A DNA stretch of 64,000 nt from Actinacidiphila yanglinensis (GCF_900107965.1 NZ_FNVU01000009.1:248001-312000), one strand, 5' to 3'. Counted from the stretch's first letter, positions 27,225-36,411 are shown. Notes: generated by a model not told the origin, from the letters alone. Numbers and translations are program-made.

Positions 27225-29183
27225 TCACCTCGCCCCGGCGGGCGCGGCGATCCGGTCGATGCGGATCGCGGTCGCCTTGTACTCCGCGGTGCCCGCGATC
27301 GGGTCGGTCGCCTCGATGGTCAGCTGGTTGGTGTCGACCTCGTCCGGGAAGTGCATCGTCATGAACGCCAGCCCCGGCCGCAGTCCCGGGTCGATCCACA
27401 CCGGCGCGGTGACGGAGCCGCGGCGCGAGCTGATCCGCACCACCTCGCCGGCCGCCAGGCCGTGCGCGGCGGCGTCCTCGGGCGACAGCTCGATGTTCTC
27501 CCCGCGCCGGAGCGGCGAGGCGAACCCGCCGGACTGCACACCGGTGTTGTAGGAGTCCAGCCGGCGGCCGGTGGTGAGCCGGATCGGGTAGGTCCCGTCC
27601 ACCAGATCCACCGGCGGGTCGTGCTTGACCGGGCCGAACGGCGCGGGCCGGCCGCGCAGTCGGGGATCATCCGACCACAACCTGCCGTGCAGGTAGGTCG
27701 GTCCGACCTCCTCGGTGCTCGGGCAGGGCCACTGGAGCCCCTGGTGCTCCGCGAGCCGGTCGTAGGTCATCCCGTGGTGGTCGGGGGAGAGCGCGCGCAG
27801 CTCGTTCCACACCTCCTCGGCGCCGGCGTACGTCCAGGGGTGGCCGAGCCGCGCCGCGAGGTCGCACAGGATCGCGATGTCGTCGCGGGCCTCGCCGGGC
27901 GGGGGCACCGCCCGGCGCACCCGCTGGACCCGCCGCTCGCTGTTGGTCGCGGTGCCGTCGCTCTCGCACCAGGCGGCGGCGGCCGGCAGCACCACGTCCG
28001 CCAGCTCCGCCGTCCTGGTGAGGAAGATGTCCTGCACCACGAAGTGGTCCAGGGCCCTGAGCCGTTCGACGGTGTGCTCGCAGTCCGCCTCGGACTGGGC
28101 GGGGTTCTCGCCGATGCAGTACACCGCCTTGAGCGTGCCGCGCTCGATCGCGTCGAGCATGCGGGTGAGGTTCAGCCCGTGCCGGGGCTGGATCACGGTG
28201 TCCCAGGACGCCTCGAAGCGGGCGCGCACGCCGGGGTCGAGGATGTCCTGGAAGCCCGGCAGCCGGTCGGGGATCGCGCCCATGTCGCCGCCGCCCTGCA
28301 CGTTGTTCTGGCCGCGCAGCGGCTGGAGGCCCGAGCCGTGGCGGCCCACGTGGCCGGTGAGCAGCGAGAGGTTGATCAGGGCGCGCACGTTGTCGGTCGC
28401 GTTGTGGTGCTCGGTGATGCCCAGCGTCCAGCACAACTGGGCGCGTTCGGCGGTGGCGTAGGCGTGCGCCAGTTCGCGGACGGCCTGCGCGGGGACCCCG
28501 GTGACCTGCTCCGCGGTGTCGAGCGTCCAGGGTTCGACCTCGGCGGCGAACTCCTCGTACCCGGTGGTGGCGCGCGCCACGAACGACCGGTTGACCAGCC
28601 CGGCGTGGATGATCTCGCGGGCCATCGCGTGGGCCAGCGGGATGTCGGTCCCGACGTTGAGGCCGAGCCAGCGGTCGGCCCACTGGGCGGTGCTGGTGCG
28701 GCGCGGGTCGACGGCGAACATCCGGGCGCCGTTCCTGATCCCCTTGAGCACGTGCTGGAAGAAGATCGGGTGCGCGAAGCGGGCGTTGGAGCCCCACATC
28801 ACGATCAGGTCGGTGTCCTCGACCTCCTGGTACGACGAGGTGCCACCGCCGGAGCCGAAGACCGCGGACAGCCCGGCGACGCTGGGGGCGTGGCAGGTGC
28901 GGTTGCAGGAGTCGACGTTGTTGGTGCCCATCACGACGCGGGTGAACTTCTGCGCCACGTAGTTCATCTCGTTGGTGGAGCGGGCGCAGGAGAACATCCC
29001 GAAGGCGTCGGGGCCGTACCGGTCGCGGGTGGCGGCGAAGCCGCGGGCGGCGGCGTCCAGCGCGACGTCCCAGCTGGTCTCGTGCAGCAGCCCGTCCCGG
29101 CCGCGGACCATCGGGCGGGTGATGCGGGTGTACGGTTCGGCGGGCCCGCTGCCACGGCGCCCCTTGCGACGGTGGTCGTTCAC
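27225..29183 (-). CDS. fdhA: Formate dehydrogenase catalytic molybdopterin subunit (lacks own Fe4S module)
   Basis: 652 residues, molybdopterin oxidoreductase family. It begins just after the point where other FdhA chains finish their Fe4S module: YTRITRPMVRGRDG then LLHETSWDVAL. The formate site is CNRTCHAPSVAGL with Cys97 where some enzymes carry selenocysteine, followed by GSGGGTSSYQEVEDTDL. MoCo-binding stretches MWGSNARFAHPIFFQH and GQNNVQGGGDMGAIPD and the C-terminal dinucleotide-binding domain are present. It oxidises formate to CO2. GTG start at 29183 overlaps the previous stop (GTGA). The Fe4S module is on the gene at 24385, so both are needed for one functional alpha subunit. Confidence 0.9.
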   Translation of the reverse strand: MNDHRRKGRRGSGPAEPYTRITRPMVRGRDGLLHETSWDVALDAAARGFAATRDRYGPDAFGMFSCARSTNEMNYVAQKFTRVVMGTNNVDSCNRTCHAPSVAGLSAVFGSGGGTSSYQEVEDTDLIVMWGSNARFAHPIFFQHVLKGIRNGARMFAVDPRRTSTAQWADRWLGLNVGTDIPLAHAMAREIIHAGLVNRSFVARATTGYEEFAAEVEPWTLDTAEQVTGVPAQAVRELAHAYATAERAQLCWTLGITEHHNATDNVRALINLSLLTGHVGRHGSGLQPLRGQNNVQGGGDMGAIPDRLPGFQDILDPGVRARFEASWDTVIQPRHGLNLTRMLDAIERGTLKAVYCIGENPAQSEADCEHTVERLRALDHFVVQDIFLTRTAELADVVLPAAAAWCESDGTATNSERRVQRVRRAVPPPGEARDDIAILCDLAARLGHPWTYAGAEEVWNELRALSPDHHGMTYDRLAEHQGLQWPCPSTEEVGPTYLHGRLWSDDPRLRGRPAPFGPVKHDPPVDLVDGTYPIRLTTGRRLDSYNTGVQSGGFASPLRRGENIELSPEDAAAHGLAAGEVVRISSRRGSVTAPVWIDPGLRPGLAFMTMHFPDEVDTNQLTIEATDPIAGTAEYKATAIRIDRIAAPAGAR

Positions 29184-30160
29184 TTCAGGCTCCTCGACGT
29201 GGTGCGGTTGAGCAGGTCGGCGACCGCGTGGATCGCGCGCAGGGTCGGGACGTCGGTGCCGGTCAGGTCGGCGAGCTCGACGACGGCGGCGAGCAGCACG
29301 TCGAGTTCGAGCGGCCGGCCGCGCTCCAGGTCCTGGAGGGTGGAGGTCTTGTGCTCGCCGACCCGTTCGGCGCCGGCCAGCCGCCGCTCGATGGAGATCC
29401 GCGGTGTGCTGCCCAGGCAGGCGGCGACCTCGAGCGTCTCGCGCATCATCGCGGTGACCAGGGTGCGGGTGTCCGGGTGCCGGCAGATCTCCGCCATGGT
29501 CGCGCGGGCGAGCGCGCTGATCGGGTTGAAGGAGATGTTGCCGAGCAGCTTGATCCAGATGTCGTCGCGCAGGTCGGTCTCGACCGGGCACTTGAGCCCG
29601 CCGGCCCGCATGGCCTCGCTGAACTCCAGGCAGCGCCGGGAGACGGTCCGGTCCGGCTCGCCGATGGAGAACCGGGTCCCCTCCAAGTGCCGTACGACGC
29701 CCGGGGCTTCGATCTCGGTGGCCGCGTAGACCACGCAGCCGATGGCGCGTTCGGGAGGGAGCGTGGCCGAGACGGCGCCGCCCGGGTCGACGCTCTCCAG
29801 GCGGTGGCCGGTGTGCCGTCCGGGCAGGCCGTGGAAGTACCACCACGGGATGCCGTTCTGGGCGGCGACGACCGCGGTGCGCTCGTGCAGCAGCGGATGG
29901 ACCAGCGGCCCGCTGGCGGCGTAGGAGTTCGCCTTCAGGCCGAGGAACACGTAGTCCACCGGGCCGACGTCGGCGGGGTCGGAGGTGGCCCGCGGATGGA
30001 CGGTGAAGTCGCCGCGCGGGCTCAGCACGCGGACGCCGTGCTCGCGCAGCGCGGACAGGTGGGGGCCGCGGGCGATGAGGTGCACCTCGGCGCCCGCGCG
30101 ATGGAGGGAGGCCCCGACGAAGGCGCCGATCGCTCCGGCGCCGACAACAGCGACTTTCAC
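29180..30160 (-). CDS. Ketopantoate reductase-family (PanE/ApbA) dehydrogenase
   Basis: 326 residues, an NADPH-binding Rossmann protein: MKVAVVGAGAIGAFVGASL, VDYVFLGLKANS, AAQNGIPWW, and the C-terminal domain with DIWIKLLGNISFNPISAL containing the catalytic-type Lys. Family members make pantoate for coenzyme A synthesis, but several homologues reduce other 2-oxo acids. It is the first gene of the fdh operon, overlapping fdhA by GTGA. Supplying CoA for the neighbouring CoA-thioester pathway is a possible reason for the position. True panE function is not shown. Confidence 0.85.
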   Translation of the reverse strand: MKVAVVGAGAIGAFVGASLHRAGAEVHLIARGPHLSALREHGVRVLSPRGDFTVHPRATSDPADVGPVDYVFLGLKANSYAASGPLVHPLLHERTAVVAAQNGIPWWYFHGLPGRHTGHRLESVDPGGAVSATLPPERAIGCVVYAATEIEAPGVVRHLEGTRFSIGEPDRTVSRRCLEFSEAMRAGGLKCPVETDLRDDIWIKLLGNISFNPISALARATMAEICRHPDTRTLVTAMMRETLEVAACLGSTPRISIERRLAGAERVGEHKTSTLQDLERGRPLELDVLLAAVVELADLTGTDVPTLRAIHAVADLLNRTTSRSLK

Positions 30161-30204
30161 AGGTGGCTCCGTTTCCGTAGGTGAGGAGCTCTCTTGCGGT
30201 CGAC

Positions 30205-30226
30205 AGAATATTGTCTACAGTATTCT
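30205..30226. promoter_or_regulatory. Candidate GntR/FCD operator between fdh operon and moeA
   Basis: AT-rich palindrome AGAATA-N10-TATTCT with interior TTGTCTACAG, giving AGAATAnTGTnnACAnTATTCT. It is in the divergent promoter region of the fdh operon and moeA. Its half TACAGTATTC reappears, reversed, at 39516-39525, and ACTGTAGACAATA matches 31877-31889 at 12 of 13 positions. Confidence 0.6.
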
Positions 30227-30376
30227 TTTACGGGGGGTCAAGACGTCTGCAGCAGGAGCCGATCCGGTGGTGCGGACGGCGAACCAGGCGCGTGTGCGAG
30301 CAAGCTGATCGACCGTCAGAGATCCGGCGTTCGCTGGGGACCGCCCCGGTGGCCGCCACCGTTACCAGGAGGCGCG

Positions 30377-31738
30377 ATGGGTACGGCAGGGCTGCGGCAC
30401 GGCGCACGCGACGAGCGGGAGGCGGGCGGGCGCCCACGGCCGGGCGCCGCGGTGCCGTGGGAGGAGGCGCGGCGGGCGGCGACGGAGGCAGCCGTGCCCC
30501 TGCCGGCGCGGGAGGTGCCGCTGAAGCGGGCGCGCGGGCGGGCGCTGGCCGCCCCGCTGATCGCGTCGCTGCCCCACCCCGCCTTCGACACCGCGGCGAT
30601 GGACGGCTACGCGGTGGCCGGCGACCCGCCGTGGACCGTCGTCGGCCGGGTGCCGGCCGGTCGCGAGCCCGGCACCGGCGCACCCCTCGCTCCGGGGCGG
30701 GCCGTCGAGATCGCCACCGGGGCACCCACCCCGCCGGGCACCCTCGCCGTCCTGCCCTACGAGCTGTCCGACCGCGACGGCGGCACCCTGCGCCCCGCCC
30801 GGGGCGGCGCGGGCTGCGACGGGCCGGGAGCCGGCCGCGCGGACGCCGAGGGAGGGCGGCTCCCGGCCGGCCGGAACGTCCGGCGGCGGGGGGAGGAGTG
30901 CCCGGCCGGGTGCGAAGTGCTGCCCGCCGGCGCCCTGGTGACGCCCGCGGTGCTCGGCCTCGCCGCGTCGCTCGGCCACGACGTGCTGCCGGTGCACGGC
31001 TGCCCGCGGGTCGCCGTCGTGGTGACCGGGGACGAACTGGTCCGGGCCGGGCTGCCACCGGCCGGCCGGGTCCGCGACGCCCTCGGACCGCTGCTGCCCG
31101 GACTCGTCGAGTGGGCCGGCGGCCGGCCGCTCCCGCTCACCTGCCTCCCCGACGGCCGCGGCCCCCTCGTCGCCGAACTCGCCCGCGCGGCGGGCCCGTC
31201 CGGGGCGGGCTCGGGCTCGGGCCCGGGGGAGCCGTGGCCCGGGGAACGGGCCGCCGGGTGGGCGCGCGGCGCGAGCGGTGCGGACGTGGTCGTCGTGTGC
31301 GGCGCCTCCTCCCGCGGACCGGCCGACCATCTGCGGCCCGCGCTGCGGGAGTTGGGCGCCGAGTTCACCGTGGACGCGGTCGCCTGCCGCCCCGGGCACC
31401 CGCAACTGCTGGCGCGGCTGCCCGGCGGCCCCTTCGTCGTCGGGCTGCCGGGCAACCCGTACGCGGCGCTGGCCGCCGCCCTGACGCTGCTCGTGCCCCT
31501 GCTCGGCGGCCTGTCCGGACGTGCCGTCCCCGTCCATCCCCGCGCCCGCCTGACCGCGGCGCCCCGGATCGACGCGGTGCGCACCCGGCTGGTTCCGGTG
31601 ACGGTGCAGGGCTGCACGGCCACGCCCGTCGGCCACGACCGTCCCGCCCTGCTCTGGGGCGCGTCCCTCGCGGACGCGCTCGCCGTCGTCCCCCCAGGCG
31701 GCGCGCCCGCCGTCGAGCTGCTCCCGTTGCCGCGCTGA
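30377..31738 (+). CDS. moeA: MoeA-like molybdopterin molybdotransferase
   Basis: 453 residues. The family motifs are MDGYAVAG (about 75), EIATGAPTPPGT, VVVTGDELV, and near the end VVGLPGNPYAAL. MoeA inserts molybdate into adenylated molybdopterin, the last step of cofactor synthesis. Gly/Ala/Arg-rich stretches make it somewhat longer than usual, and the expected GD(S/T)N residues after VTGDELV are changed to DALGPLLP, so activity needs checking. ATG at 30377 has a textbook AGGAGG (30367-30372); upstream in-frame ATGs lack one. Divergent from the fdh operon, which needs the cofactor. Confidence 0.85.
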   Translation: MGTAGLRHGARDEREAGGRPRPGAAVPWEEARRAATEAAVPLPAREVPLKRARGRALAAPLIASLPHPAFDTAAMDGYAVAGDPPWTVVGRVPAGREPGTGAPLAPGRAVEIATGAPTPPGTLAVLPYELSDRDGGTLRPARGGAGCDGPGAGRADAEGGRLPAGRNVRRRGEECPAGCEVLPAGALVTPAVLGLAASLGHDVLPVHGCPRVAVVVTGDELVRAGLPPAGRVRDALGPLLPGLVEWAGGRPLPLTCLPDGRGPLVAELARAAGPSGAGSGSGPGEPWPGERAAGWARGASGADVVVVCGASSRGPADHLRPALRELGAEFTVDAVACRPGHPQLLARLPGGPFVVGLPGNPYAALAAALTLLVPLLGGLSGRAVPVHPRARLTAAPRIDAVRTRLVPVTVQGCTATPVGHDRPALLWGASLADALAVVPPGGAPAVELLPLPR

Positions 31739-31876
31739 ACCGGCGGCCGAAGCGGTGGTGCCGGCCGGGGAGTTGGGCAGGGAGTCGGGTGGAGAGCCGG
31801 TGAGCGGGCGGCGGGCCGGCGGTGTGAAGAGGGTCACCCGGGCGGATGCTGGGCGCGGGCCAGGTGTACTCAGTAG

Positions 31877-31889
31877 ACTGTAGACGATA
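31877..31889. promoter_or_regulatory. Candidate autoregulatory GntR operator half-site
   Basis: ACTGTAGACGATA lies 42 bp before the gntR start. It differs by one base from the reversed fdh/moeA site (ACTGTAGACAATA). The position suggests autoregulation. The flanks do not extend the palindrome fully. Confidence 0.5.
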
Positions 31890-31931
31890 GCCAATAGACC
31901 GCCTGGTGCGCGGCCGAAGAGGGGGAAGCCG

Positions 31932-32630
31932 ATGCTGTCCGCCGGACTGCCGCAGGGCTCCGTGCCGAAGCTGGAGCGGCCCGGACCGCTGCGCGAGCGG
32001 GTGTACGAAGCGCTACTCGAACTCATCACCTCCCGCGCCCTGCGCCCCGGCCAGCACCTGGTCGAGACCGAGCTCGCCGGCCACCTCGGCGTCTCCCGCC
32101 AGCCGGTCCGCGAGGCCCTGCAGCGGCTGAGCACCGAGGGATGGGTCGATCTTCGGCCCGCCCAGGGCGCCTTCGTGCACGAGCCGACCGAGGACGAGGC
32201 GGACCAGCTGCTGGTCGTGCGCGCGCTGCTGGAGACGGAAGCGGCCCGCCTCGCCGCTGGCAACGTGTCGCGCAAGGGCGTCGAGCAGCTCAAGGAGCTG
32301 TGCGTGGTCGGCGAGGACGCCGTCCGCGCCGACGACGTGGACGCGGTGGTCGCCGCCAACGCGGCCTTCCACGCGGAGGTGATGGCGCAGGCGGGCAACG
32401 CGGTGCTGGCCGAACTCGCCGCCCAGGTCGACCAGCGCGTCCGCTGGTACTACACCCCGGTCGCCCGCAGCCGGGGCATGCAGTCCTGGCGCGAGCACCG
32501 CGAGCTGATCGAGGCCGTCGCCGCGGGGGACGAGGCCGCGGCCACCCGCGTCATGCGCGCCCACACCGAGCACACCCGCGCGTCGTACCACGACCGGGCC
32601 GACCGTACGGACCGGCCCGCGGGCGCCTGA
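31932..32630 (+). CDS. GntR-family (FCD) transcriptional regulator of the oxalate/formate locus
   Basis: 232 residues. Winged helix-turn-helix at about 19-82 (LRERVYEALLELITSRALRP then LAGHLGVSRQPVREALQRLS), and an all-helical FCD ligand domain (about 90-215) with metal-type residues in FHAEVM and HRELIEA. FCD regulators usually respond to small carboxylates. It stands alone between moeA and the transporter. Related ACTGTA-based sites lie before fdh/moeA, before itself and before oxc/sucC, so it is the best candidate for local control, with oxalate, formate or a derivative as ligand. ATG 31932 behind GGGGGAAG. Confidence 0.9.
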   Translation: MLSAGLPQGSVPKLERPGPLRERVYEALLELITSRALRPGQHLVETELAGHLGVSRQPVREALQRLSTEGWVDLRPAQGAFVHEPTEDEADQLLVVRALLETEAARLAAGNVSRKGVEQLKELCVVGEDAVRADDVDAVVAANAAFHAEVMAQAGNAVLAELAAQVDQRVRWYYTPVARSRGMQSWREHRELIEAVAAGDEAAATRVMRAHTEHTRASYHDRADRTDRPAGA

Positions 32631-32641
32631 CACGGCCTGGG

Positions 32642-32659
32642 CCCCACCCGGAGGTGGGG
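32642..32659. terminator. Hairpin between gntR and the convergent transporter gene
   Basis: CCCCACC-CGGA-GGTGGGG, a perfect 7 bp stem with a tetraloop 12 bp after the gntR stop. It is followed at 32693-32720 by a direct repeat of GTGCGGCCGGCCG that can also fold. Confidence 0.6.
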
Positions 32660-32726
32660 AGCCGGGCGGCTGCGCCCGCTCCGGGAGGTGCCGTGCGGCC
32701 GGCCGTCGTGCGGCCGGCCGCCCGCC

Positions 32727-34115
32727 TCACGTCATCTCGCGGCTGATCGGCCGCGGGTTGGGCTCGATGTCCTTCAGCGACCGGCGCCCCGGCTGCCGCA
32801 GCAGCAGCGCCAGCGCCGCCGAACCGAGCCCGATGCAGCCCGCGAGCGTGTACGCCCCGTGGTAGCCCCAGGCGTTGATCACGATACTGCCGAGCCCCGC
32901 GCCGGCCAGACCGCTGACCAGCTTGGAGCTGTAGACCACGCCGTAGTTCGACGCGTTGTTGTTCTCGCCGAAGTAGTCCGGGACCAGTGCCGCGAACATC
33001 GGGAAGAACCCGCCGCTGCCGAAGCCCGAGACGAAGGCGAAGATCAGGAACCACGCCTCGCTGTGCGCCTCGCCGGCCCACAGCACGCCGAACTGCGCGA
33101 GCCCCTCGATCACCAGCACGCCCACCAGCGTCTGCTTGCGGCCGAGCCGGTCGGAGACCCAGCCGGTGGCCGCCCGCCCGACACCGTTGACCAGGCTCAG
33201 GATGCCCGCCGACGACGCGGCGACCAGCGGCCCGAAGCCGTTGTCCTTGGCGAACGGCACCTGGAAGGAGATGCCGAAGATGGACACGCCGGCGATCATC
33301 AGCATCGAGATCCACATGAGCGGCAGCATGCCGGTCCTGATCGCCTCCCTCGTCTCGTACTGCTTGACCGCGGGCGGGTTCTTGGCCAGCGACGGGTTGG
33401 AGCCGCGGTTGCGGCTGAACGCGATCGGATCGACCTCCGCCGGCCACCAGTTCTTCGGCGGGTCCTTGAAGAACCACCCGCAGACGAAGACCACCAGCAG
33501 CACGTAGATCCCGACGAGGTCGAGCACCTCGTGGTAGTTCCCGGCGTCGAAGTGGTAGGTGAAGATGAAGATCAGCGGCACCGAACCGTAGGCGAAACCG
33601 CCGTTGACGAAGCCGGTGACCCCGCCCTTGCGCTCCGGGAACCACTTGCCGACGATGTTGATGCAGGTCGAGTAGACCATGCCGGCGCCGGTGCCGCCGA
33701 GCACCCCGAAGCCGCCGATGGCGACCACCAGGTTCGGCGCGTGGCTCAGCGCCACGAATCCGAGGCCGGCCAGGACCGCGCCGCTCATGGTGGCCTGACG
33801 CGGGCTCAGCAGCCCGAGTTCCCGCAGCCGGCCGGTCGGGTAGGACACGGCGGCCTGGAAGACCGTCCATATGCCCAGCAGCCAGAAGGTGTTGGTGCTG
33901 GTCCAGCTGTGCACCGAGGACAGGGTGTCCTCGGCGGAACCGTAGGCGTACTCCGCGACGCTGATGCCGAACATGGCGGCCCAGGGCAGCCACACCATCA
34001 GCGAGCGCGGACCGCGCAGGATGCTCCGGGGGCTCTCGCCGACCCGGTACACCCGCCCGTTGCCGTCGGTGACCTCTCTGTACGGTAGTGATTCAGTGGC
34101 AGACGTCGTTGTCAT
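32727..34115 (-). CDS. OFA-family MFS transporter (oxalate/formate antiporter type)
   Basis: 462 residues, about 12 membrane helices. OFA features include GGTGAGMVYSTCINIVGKWF then PERKGG in the first half, PLMWISMLMIAGVSIFGISF at the start of the second half, and PDYFGENNNASNYGVVY near the end. OxlT-like carriers swap external oxalate for internal formate, which can generate ion-motive force. The gene order beside frc and oxc supports that role. ATG 34115 behind AAGGGGAG. A hairpin separates it from the acyl-CoA ligase gene, so it may have its own promoter in the 135 bp gap. Confidence 0.88.
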   Translation of the reverse strand: MTTTSATESLPYREVTDGNGRVYRVGESPRSILRGPRSLMVWLPWAAMFGISVAEYAYGSAEDTLSSVHSWTSTNTFWLLGIWTVFQAAVSYPTGRLRELGLLSPRQATMSGAVLAGLGFVALSHAPNLVVAIGGFGVLGGTGAGMVYSTCINIVGKWFPERKGGVTGFVNGGFAYGSVPLIFIFTYHFDAGNYHEVLDLVGIYVLLVVFVCGWFFKDPPKNWWPAEVDPIAFSRNRGSNPSLAKNPPAVKQYETREAIRTGMLPLMWISMLMIAGVSIFGISFQVPFAKDNGFGPLVAASSAGILSLVNGVGRAATGWVSDRLGRKQTLVGVLVIEGLAQFGVLWAGEAHSEAWFLIFAFVSGFGSGGFFPMFAALVPDYFGENNNASNYGVVYSSKLVSGLAGAGLGSIVINAWGYHGAYTLAGCIGLGSAALALLLRQPGRRSLKDIEPNPRPISREMT

Positions 34116-34181
34116 CTCACTCCCCTTGCGCGAAGAGACTGGCCAGCGCCCCCTGGACGTTCTCCTGTGTGCTGTCGGGGC

Positions 34182-34214
34182 GGGACCGGCCGCGCGGCTC
34201 GCACGGCCGGCCCC
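34182..34214 (-). terminator. Hairpin between acyl-CoA ligase and OFA transporter genes
   Basis: GGGACCGGCC and GGCCGGCCCC pair at 9 of 10 positions around a 13-base loop, 37 bp beyond the ligase stop. It could reduce read-through from the frc operon into the transporter gene. Confidence 0.5.
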
Positions 34215-34250
34215 GTCGTCACCTGTGTGCCGCGGGCCCGGCGGACCGGG

Positions 34251-36410
34251 TCAGTCCAGCAGCCCCGCCGCGCGCGCCCACCGGTACTTCGCGCCGAGCG
34301 CCGCCACCGGCTCCTCGGTGCTGTACGGGTAGGCGACCACGCCGTGGGCGAAGAGGTGGGCCGCGGCCCGCTCCACCTCGGTGTCGCCCGCCAGGGACGC
34401 CACCACGGGCTTGTCGATGCCCGCCGCCCGGGCCTCCGCCACCACGCGCGCGGTGAGTTCGGCGAACACCATCGGCGGCGTGACGATGGTGTGCCAGTAG
34501 CCGAGCACCAGCGCGTGCACCCGCGGATCGTGCAGCGCCAGCCGGATCGTCGCCTCGTAGGTGGCGGGCGGTTCGCCGCCGGTGATGTCGATCGGGTTCC
34601 CGGCCGCGCCGAAGGGCGGGATGTGCCGCATGAACGCCGCGTCCAGGTCCGGCGGGATGTCCATCAGGGTCAGGCCGTTGTCGACGCACGCGTCCGACAG
34701 CAGCACCCCCGAGCCGCCCGCCCCGGTGATGATCACCACGTTGTCGCCGCGCGGGGTCGGCAGCACCGGCAGCGCCCGGGCGTACTCCAGCATGTCCTTC
34801 AGCCCCGGCGCCCTGATCACGCCGGCCTGCCGCAGGATGTCGTCGTACACCTTGTCGTCGCCGGCCAGCGCGCCGGTGTGCGAGCCGGCGGCCCGGGCGC
34901 CCGCCTCGGTACGGCCCGCCTTGAGCACCACGATCGGCTTCTTCTTCACCGTCTCGCGGGCCGCCTCCACGAAGGCGCGGCCGTCCTTGAGGTCCTCCAG
35001 ATGCATCGCGATGCACGCGGTGTGCTCGTCCTCGCCGAAGTAGACCAGCAGGTCGTCCTCGTCGACGTCGGACTTGTTGCCCAGGCCCACGATCGCCGAC
35101 ACCCCGGTCCCGGTGGTGCGGGCGAACCCCAGGATGGCCATGCCGATCCCGCCGGACTGCGAGCTGAGCGCCACCGGGCCCTTCACGTCGTACGGGGTGC
35201 AGAACGTCGCGCACAGGTCCTGCCAGGGCGAGTAGTAGCCGTAGATGTTCGGGCCCAGTACCCGGATGCCGAACTCCTGGGCCACCGCGACGACTTCGTC
35301 CTGCAGCGCCTGCTCGCCGGTCTCCGCGAAGCCCGACGGGATGAGCACCGCGGTCGGGATGCCCTTGCGGCCGACCTCGCGCAGCGCGGCCGCCACGAAC
35401 CGCGCCGGGATCGCGAACACCGCCACGTCGACGTCCCCCGGCACGTCCAGCACCGAGCGGTACGCCTTGCGGCCGAGGATGTCGTCGGCCTTCGGGTTGA
35501 CCGGGTGGATGTCGCCGGCGAAGCCGCCGTCCACCAGGTTGCGCATCACCGAGTTGCCGATCTTCCCGATCTCCTCGGAGGCGCCGATCACCGCCACCGA
35601 GCGCGGCCGCATCAGCCGGTTCATCGAGGCGAGGATCTCCGCGCGGGAGAACTTCGGCCGCACCACCGCGGTGCCCTCGGCGAGGATGATCCGGATGTCC
35701 GCGGCCGGCGCGCCCTCGGGCGTGGCGATCACCGGGTTGAGGTCCACCTCGGCCATCTCCGGGAAGTCGGTGACCAGCCGGGACACCCGGCGGATCTGCT
35801 CGGCCAGCGCCCGCCGGTCCACCGCGGGCGCGCCGCGCACGCCGCGCAGCACCTGCGCGGCCCGCACGGAGTCCAGCATCGAGTCGGCCTCGTCCGCACT
35901 GACCGGCGCGAGCCGGAAGGTGACGTCCTTCAGCACCTCTACCAGCACGCCGCCCAGGCCGAAAGCGACGACCTTGCCGAACGTCGGGTCGGTGACGGCG
36001 CCGACGATCACCTCCTGGCCCGGCGGCAGCATCTGCTGCACCTGCACGCCCTCGATCCGGGCGCCGGGGTCGTGGCGCCGCACGCTCGCCACGATCCGGT
36101 GGAACGCGGCCCGCACGTCCGCGGCGCCGGTCAGGCCCACCTCGACCCCGCCCGCCTCCGACTTGTGCAGGATGTCCGGCGAGACGATCTTCAGCACCAC
36201 CGGGCCGCCGAACCGGTCGGCGAGCGCCACCGCCTCGTCCACGTCCTCCGCCAGCCCCTCGCCGGGCGTGGTGATGCCGTACGCGTCGGCGACCAGCTTG
36301 CCCTCCGGGGCGGTCAGCGCCGAGCGCCCGTCGGCGCGGACCGCGCGCAGCACCGCCGCCACCGCCTGCCGGGCCCGCCGCGCCTCGGGGGTGTCCTCGG
36401 GGGTCGCCAT
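34251..36410 (-). CDS. ADP-forming acyl-CoA ligase (ATP-grasp first, CoA-binding second)
   Basis: 719 residues of the acetate/acyl-CoA synthetase (NDP-forming) family. Residues about 20-235 are an ATP-grasp domain (GGPVVLKIVSPDILHKSEAG, GVQVQQMLPPGQEVIVGA). A CoA-binding Rossmann domain follows (about 265-360, SVAVIGASEEIGKIGNSV). Then come ligase domains with LSSQSGGIGMA and the phosphohistidine-type GSHTGALAGDD. Many relatives have the opposite order. The reaction interconverts an acyl-CoA with the acid plus ATP. In this operon, directly after frc (one-base gap), formyl-CoA, oxalyl-CoA or acetyl-CoA are the plausible substrates; the sequence does not choose. Confidence 0.88.
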   Translation of the reverse strand: MATPEDTPEARRARQAVAAVLRAVRADGRSALTAPEGKLVADAYGITTPGEGLAEDVDEAVALADRFGGPVVLKIVSPDILHKSEAGGVEVGLTGAADVRAAFHRIVASVRRHDPGARIEGVQVQQMLPPGQEVIVGAVTDPTFGKVVAFGLGGVLVEVLKDVTFRLAPVSADEADSMLDSVRAAQVLRGVRGAPAVDRRALAEQIRRVSRLVTDFPEMAEVDLNPVIATPEGAPAADIRIILAEGTAVVRPKFSRAEILASMNRLMRPRSVAVIGASEEIGKIGNSVMRNLVDGGFAGDIHPVNPKADDILGRKAYRSVLDVPGDVDVAVFAIPARFVAAALREVGRKGIPTAVLIPSGFAETGEQALQDEVVAVAQEFGIRVLGPNIYGYYSPWQDLCATFCTPYDVKGPVALSSQSGGIGMAILGFARTTGTGVSAIVGLGNKSDVDEDDLLVYFGEDEHTACIAMHLEDLKDGRAFVEAARETVKKKPIVVLKAGRTEAGARAAGSHTGALAGDDKVYDDILRQAGVIRAPGLKDMLEYARALPVLPTPRGDNVVIITGAGGSGVLLSDACVDNGLTLMDIPPDLDAAFMRHIPPFGAAGNPIDITGGEPPATYEATIRLALHDPRVHALVLGYWHTIVTPPMVFAELTARVVAEARAAGIDKPVVASLAGDTEVERAAAHLFAHGVVAYPYSTEEPVAALGAKYRWARAAGLLD

Positions 36411-36411
36411 C

